Translations under genes and position numbers: made by a program
Part shown: positions 4,922-7,273 of the stretch, one piece after another
Numbering within the stretch: the first letter of the stretch is position 1
How the letters are laid out: every line of letters begins with the position of its first letter
Assembly: GCA_045632125.1 (NCBI GenBank)
Contig: JAZQWC010000052.1
Coordinates: 1 to 7,273, forward strand
Direction: 5' to 3'
Source: CALWPV01 sp045632125
GTDB taxonomy: Bacteria; Bacillota; Clostridia; Lachnospirales; Bianqueaceae
DNA length: 7,273 nt
The notes under the pieces: generated by a model
Seen by the model: the letters and a program-made list of their open reading frames with translations, nothing else
Told to the model about the DNA's origin: nothing
The model's database searches: none

Positions 4922-6655
4922 ATGTTAAAACGATTTATTAGTTACTATAAGCCGCATACCAAAATGCTGAGCTTGGATATGCTGGCTTCTCTTTTGATCT
5001 CCATTATTGGTATGGTATATCCTGTAGTTACCAATAATATGTTAAACACCTACATTCCGCAGAAGATGTACAAAACCATTGTCATCTCCGGTATTGTGGT
5101 GTTGACCCTGTATGTGATCCGTATGCTGCTGCGTTACTTCGTTCAGTACTATGGCCACATGATCGGTGTACGGATGCAGTCGCAGATGCGTCAGGACCTG
5201 TTCCGTCATCTGCAAAAGCTCCCCTACCGTTTTTACGATAATAACGAAACTGGCCGTATCATGACCCGCATCACCAGCGACTTGTTTGAGGTGTGTGAAT
5301 TGGCGCACCATGGTCCGGAAAACCTGCTGATCAGCTCAGTTATGATCATCCTGTCCTTTGGTTATTTGGTGACCATCGACTGGATCCTCACTTTGATCAT
5401 CTTTGCCTGCGTGCCGGTGCTTGTATTTGTAACTCTGTACTGCCGTAAGGCTATGAAGCAGGCTTTCGACGATCGCCGTAAGAGCAACGCCGTAATCAAT
5501 GCTTCTGTAGAAAGCAGTGTGACCGGTATTCGCGTGACCAAGGCCTACACCAATGCCGAGCGCGAGGTGGAAAAGTTCAAAAAGGGCGATGATCTGTTTG
5601 TAGATGCGTCCCGCCGTGCCTACGATGCCATGGCGAAGTTCCATTCTTCCACGGCTTTCGTAACCGATATTTTCAATGTATTCATCCTGATCGCCGGTGG
5701 TTTGTTCCTGTATGCCGGCCGTATCTCCTTTGGTGATTACTCCACCTTTATCGTATCGGTGAATCTGTTCATCAATCCTGTCAACACCCTGATCGGTTTT
5801 ATGGAATCCTTCCAGAACGGTGTCAGCGGTTTCCGCCGCTTCGTGGAGATCATGGAAGAGGAACCCGAAACCGATGCTGCCGATGCTAAAGAGCTGACCA
5901 ACGTGGAGGGTGTAATCGAATTTAAAGATGTAACCTATTCTTATAATGAGGCAAGTGAAGTACTTCATAACGTAAATCTTCGTTTGGAGCGTGGTCGTAA
6001 GCTGGCCCTGGTAGGTCCCTCCGGAGGAGGAAAAACGACCCTGTGCCATCTTCTGCCGAACTTCTACAAACTCGAAGAAGGAAACGGTTCGATCATGATC
6101 GATGGTACCGACATCCGAAATCTGACCTTGGAATCCGTTCGTAAGAATATTGGTATCGTGCAGCAGGATGTATTCTTGTTTGTGGGTACTATTAAGGAAA
6201 ACATTTTGTATGGCCGTCCCGATGCGACCGATGAAGAGATCTACGAGGCAGCTCGCCGAGCTAACATTCATGATTACATCATGACCCTGCCCGAGGGTTA
6301 TAATACCGAGATCGGTGAACGTGGTGTTAAACTTTCCGGTGGTCAGAAGCAGCGCTTAAGTATTGCCCGCGTGTTCTTGAAAGACCCTGCAATTTTGATT
6401 TTGGATGAAGCAACCAGTGCCCTGGATAACACTACTGAAGTGCTGATCCAGCAGGCGTTGGATGAGCTCTGTAAAGGTCGTACCACTCTTGTGGTAGCAC
6501 ATCGTTTGTCCACCATTCGTAATGCAGATGAGATCGCCGTAGTGATGAATGGAAGTATCACCGAACGAGGTACTCATGAGGAACTGATGAATGCCGATGG
6601 TATTTACAAGAGCCTGTACTCATTGCAGTTTCGAGACAATGATTTGTTTGAATAA
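4922..6655 (+). CDS. ABC transporter half-exporter (TMD-NBD fusion, MsbA/BmrA-like)
   Basis: This 577-residue half-transporter is of type IV exporter layout: an N-terminal six-helix membrane domain (about residues 15-310) and a C-terminal ATPase domain (about 332-570). It should work as a homodimer in the cytoplasmic membrane and export a substrate that cannot be named from sequence. The membrane domain shows the typical FYDNNETGRIMTRITSD (104-120) coupling region. The ATPase domain is complete: Walker A GPSGGGKT (365-372), Q-loop VQQD (413-416), signature LSGGQ (471-475), Walker B ILILDE (491-496) with catalytic Glu496, D-loop SALD (499-502) and switch His527 in VVAHRLSTI. AAAGGA lies 10 nt before the chosen ATG; an alternative ATG at 4918 runs into a stop after seven codons. 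No partner half-transporter gene is adjacent. It may be cotranscribed with xpt, but a role in purine metabolism is unproven. Confidence 0.93.
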   Translation: MLKRFISYYKPHTKMLSLDMLASLLISIIGMVYPVVTNNMLNTYIPQKMYKTIVISGIVVLTLYVIRMLLRYFVQYYGHMIGVRMQSQMRQDLFRHLQKLPYRFYDNNETGRIMTRITSDLFEVCELAHHGPENLLISSVMIILSFGYLVTIDWILTLIIFACVPVLVFVTLYCRKAMKQAFDDRRKSNAVINASVESSVTGIRVTKAYTNAEREVEKFKKGDDLFVDASRRAYDAMAKFHSSTAFVTDIFNVFILIAGGLFLYAGRISFGDYSTFIVSVNLFINPVNTLIGFMESFQNGVSGFRRFVEIMEEEPETDAADAKELTNVEGVIEFKDVTYSYNEASEVLHNVNLRLERGRKLALVGPSGGGKTTLCHLLPNFYKLEEGNGSIMIDGTDIRNLTLESVRKNIGIVQQDVFLFVGTIKENILYGRPDATDEEIYEAARRANIHDYIMTLPEGYNTEIGERGVKLSGGQKQRLSIARVFLKDPAILILDEATSALDNTTEVLIQQALDELCKGRTTLVVAHRLSTIRNADEIAVVMNGSITERGTHEELMNADGIYKSLYSLQFRDNDLFE

Positions 6656-6663
6656 AAAGCAAT

Positions 6664-6697
6664 AAAAAAAGCTAAGCCGTGAGGCTTAGCTTTTTTT
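6664..6697. terminator. Bidirectional intrinsic terminator
   Basis: The sequence is a perfect 15-bp inverted repeat: seven A plus GCTAAGCC at 6664-6678 and its complement at 6683-6697, closed by a GTGA tetraloop of the stable GNRA type. The stem core GCTAAGCC/GGCTTAGC is followed by seven T in both orientations. It lies 8 nt after the ABC transporter stop and 13 nt beyond the end of the convergent small membrane protein gene, so it serves both. Confidence 0.95.
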
Positions 6698-6710
6698 ATG
6701 TAATAAGCAA

Positions 6711-7127
6711 TTATTCTACGCACTTGTTGACAAGCTTCTCGATTACCGGAATCTTGAAGTTCTTCTTTGCCAGAGCAAAAATTGCCATCAGGATGAACAG
6801 AACCATTTCGCCCAGTTCTGCGATCTGACGCAGCAGGCCGAAAACGCTTTCTACAGCACTGAAGTACAGGTTGATGCCACCGATGCCAGCGCCGGTATAA
6901 ACCAGATCCAGGAAAGTGGGGATCAAACCGATTACGGTGTACAGTACAGAGAAAGTAAGCATCAACAGAACGGTTTTAACACAGTATTTCTTCAACCAGG
7001 GATTCTCTTCGGTGAACAGAATAGCGATGGCGAAAATACCGGTGATTACATAACCACCATAGTAGCCCAGCAAGCATACGATAGCAGCCAGAACATTGTA
7101 GGCAACACCCAGTTTAGCTTTTTCCAT
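6711..7127 (-). CDS. Small multi-span membrane protein, DUF4870-like
   Basis: This 138-residue protein of unknown function has three to four predicted membrane segments, at about residues 10-38, 51-72, 80-100 and 104-121, and no signal peptide or catalytic motif. The layout, with a Pro-containing loop (ENPWLKKYCVKT, 40-51) before the second hydrophobic stretch and a basic C-terminal tail with FKIPVIEKL (124-132), recalls DUF4870-type small membrane proteins. I consider that assignment tentative. The start is well supported: AAAGGAG (complement of 7135-7141) lies 7 nt before ATG, with a recognisable promoter further upstream. It stands alone on the minus strand and converges on the ABC exporter. 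Adjacency does not by itself suggest a shared role. Confidence 0.8.
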   Translation of the reverse strand: MEKAKLGVAYNVLAAIVCLLGYYGGYVITGIFAIAILFTEENPWLKKYCVKTVLLMLTFSVLYTVIGLIPTFLDLVYTGAGIGGINLYFSAVESVFGLLRQIAELGEMVLFILMAIFALAKKNFKIPVIEKLVNKCVE

Positions 7128-7167
7128 GATAAATCTCCTTTGGAAATATTAAGAATAAATTATTTAA

Positions 7168-7196
7168 AGTATAGCACTGTTTACAATAAAAAGCAA
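7168..7196 (-). promoter_or_regulatory. Promoter of the small membrane protein gene
   Basis: On the minus strand, TTGCTT (complement of 7191-7196) and TATACT (complement of 7168-7173) are 17 bp apart. The -10 matches five of six consensus bases and is the same hexamer used before xpt and the permease. The leader would be roughly 35 nt and contains the ribosome binding site but no obvious regulatory structure. Confidence 0.6.
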
Positions 7197-7216
7197 CAAG
7201 GAATCAAAAATGAAAA

Positions 7217-7256
7217 ATGAGGCGAAAATCGGAATATATCCGTTGATTCGCCTCAT
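7217..7256 (-). terminator. Probable terminator of a minus-strand gene beyond the right edge
   Basis: A perfect 10-bp outer stem, ATGAGGCGAA (7217-7226) with TTCGCCTCAT (7247-7256), encloses a second 4-bp stem CGGA/TCCG (7230-7233 and 7239-7242). On the minus strand it is followed by a T-rich run (two blocks of five T, complement of 7206-7217). On the plus strand it is followed by GAAAATC, which does not suit termination. It therefore most likely ends a minus-strand transcript entering from outside the window, isolating the small membrane protein promoter. Confidence 0.65.
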
Positions 7257-7273
7257 GAAAATCAAAATTATAA

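Noticed and set aside
4918..4941. ATG at 4918 as the start of the ABC transporter or of a leader peptide.
   Set aside because: This frame ends at a TAG after seven codons and has no conserved feature. The ATG at 4922 gives the full-length transporter and keeps an acceptable distance from AAAGGA.
5336..6271. A 311-codon open frame on the minus strand inside the ABC transporter gene.
   Set aside because: The opposite strand encodes a complete ABC exporter with all ATPase motifs. The minus-strand translation has no family features and no start signals.

Overview
The window suggests an anaerobic Bacillota (Firmicutes) bacterium. Ribosome binding sites are strong (AGGAGG and AAGGAG types), promoters are of the housekeeping TTGACA/TATAAT type, xpt is closest to the Bacillus/Clostridia form, and there is a selenium-dependent molybdenum hydroxylase (SDMH) maturation cluster. 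I cannot assign the genus or class from the sequence alone. The DNA is gene-dense and looks chromosomal. I saw no insertion sequences, tRNA or rRNA genes, CRISPR arrays or phage genes.

Layout. (1) Positions 1-2622, plus strand: the 3' end of selD (selenophosphate synthetase), then yqeB (EF2563-type SDMH accessory protein), then a fused gene with a YqeC P-loop domain followed by both halves of an XdhC-type accessory protein. Gaps are 3 nt and then an ATGA overlap, so this is one transcription unit. It ends at a 13-bp hairpin (2634-2668) that can terminate in both directions. (2) 2693-4096, minus strand: an NCS2/NAT-family xanthine/uric acid-type permease, converging on the fused gene. (3) 4097-4252: a divergent promoter region. 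Each side has a good sigma-A-type promoter, the two -10 regions form a perfect 10-bp inverted repeat, and small palindromes lie between them. (4) 4253-4840, plus strand: xpt, xanthine phosphoribosyltransferase. (5) 4922-6655, plus strand: a complete half-size ABC exporter (TMD-NBD), possibly read through from xpt, ending at a perfect bidirectional terminator (6664-6697). (6) 6711-7127, minus strand: a small multi-span membrane protein resembling DUF4870 proteins, with its own promoter. Upstream of it (7217-7256) is a hairpin that looks like the terminator of a minus-strand gene outside the window.

How it fits together. SelD makes selenophosphate. YqeB, YqeC and XdhC proteins are genomically linked to maturation and insertion of the selenium- and molybdenum-containing cofactor of SDMH enzymes, which hydroxylate purines and related heterocycles. 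The permease probably imports xanthine or a related oxopurine, and Xpt converts xanthine to XMP. The window therefore joins purine uptake and salvage to the accessory machinery for selenium-dependent purine hydroxylation. The hydroxylase itself is not in the window and probably lies upstream of selD or elsewhere. The most unusual feature is the three-part YqeC-XdhC fusion, in which the two XdhC halves are in reversed order relative to the usual XdhC arrangement.
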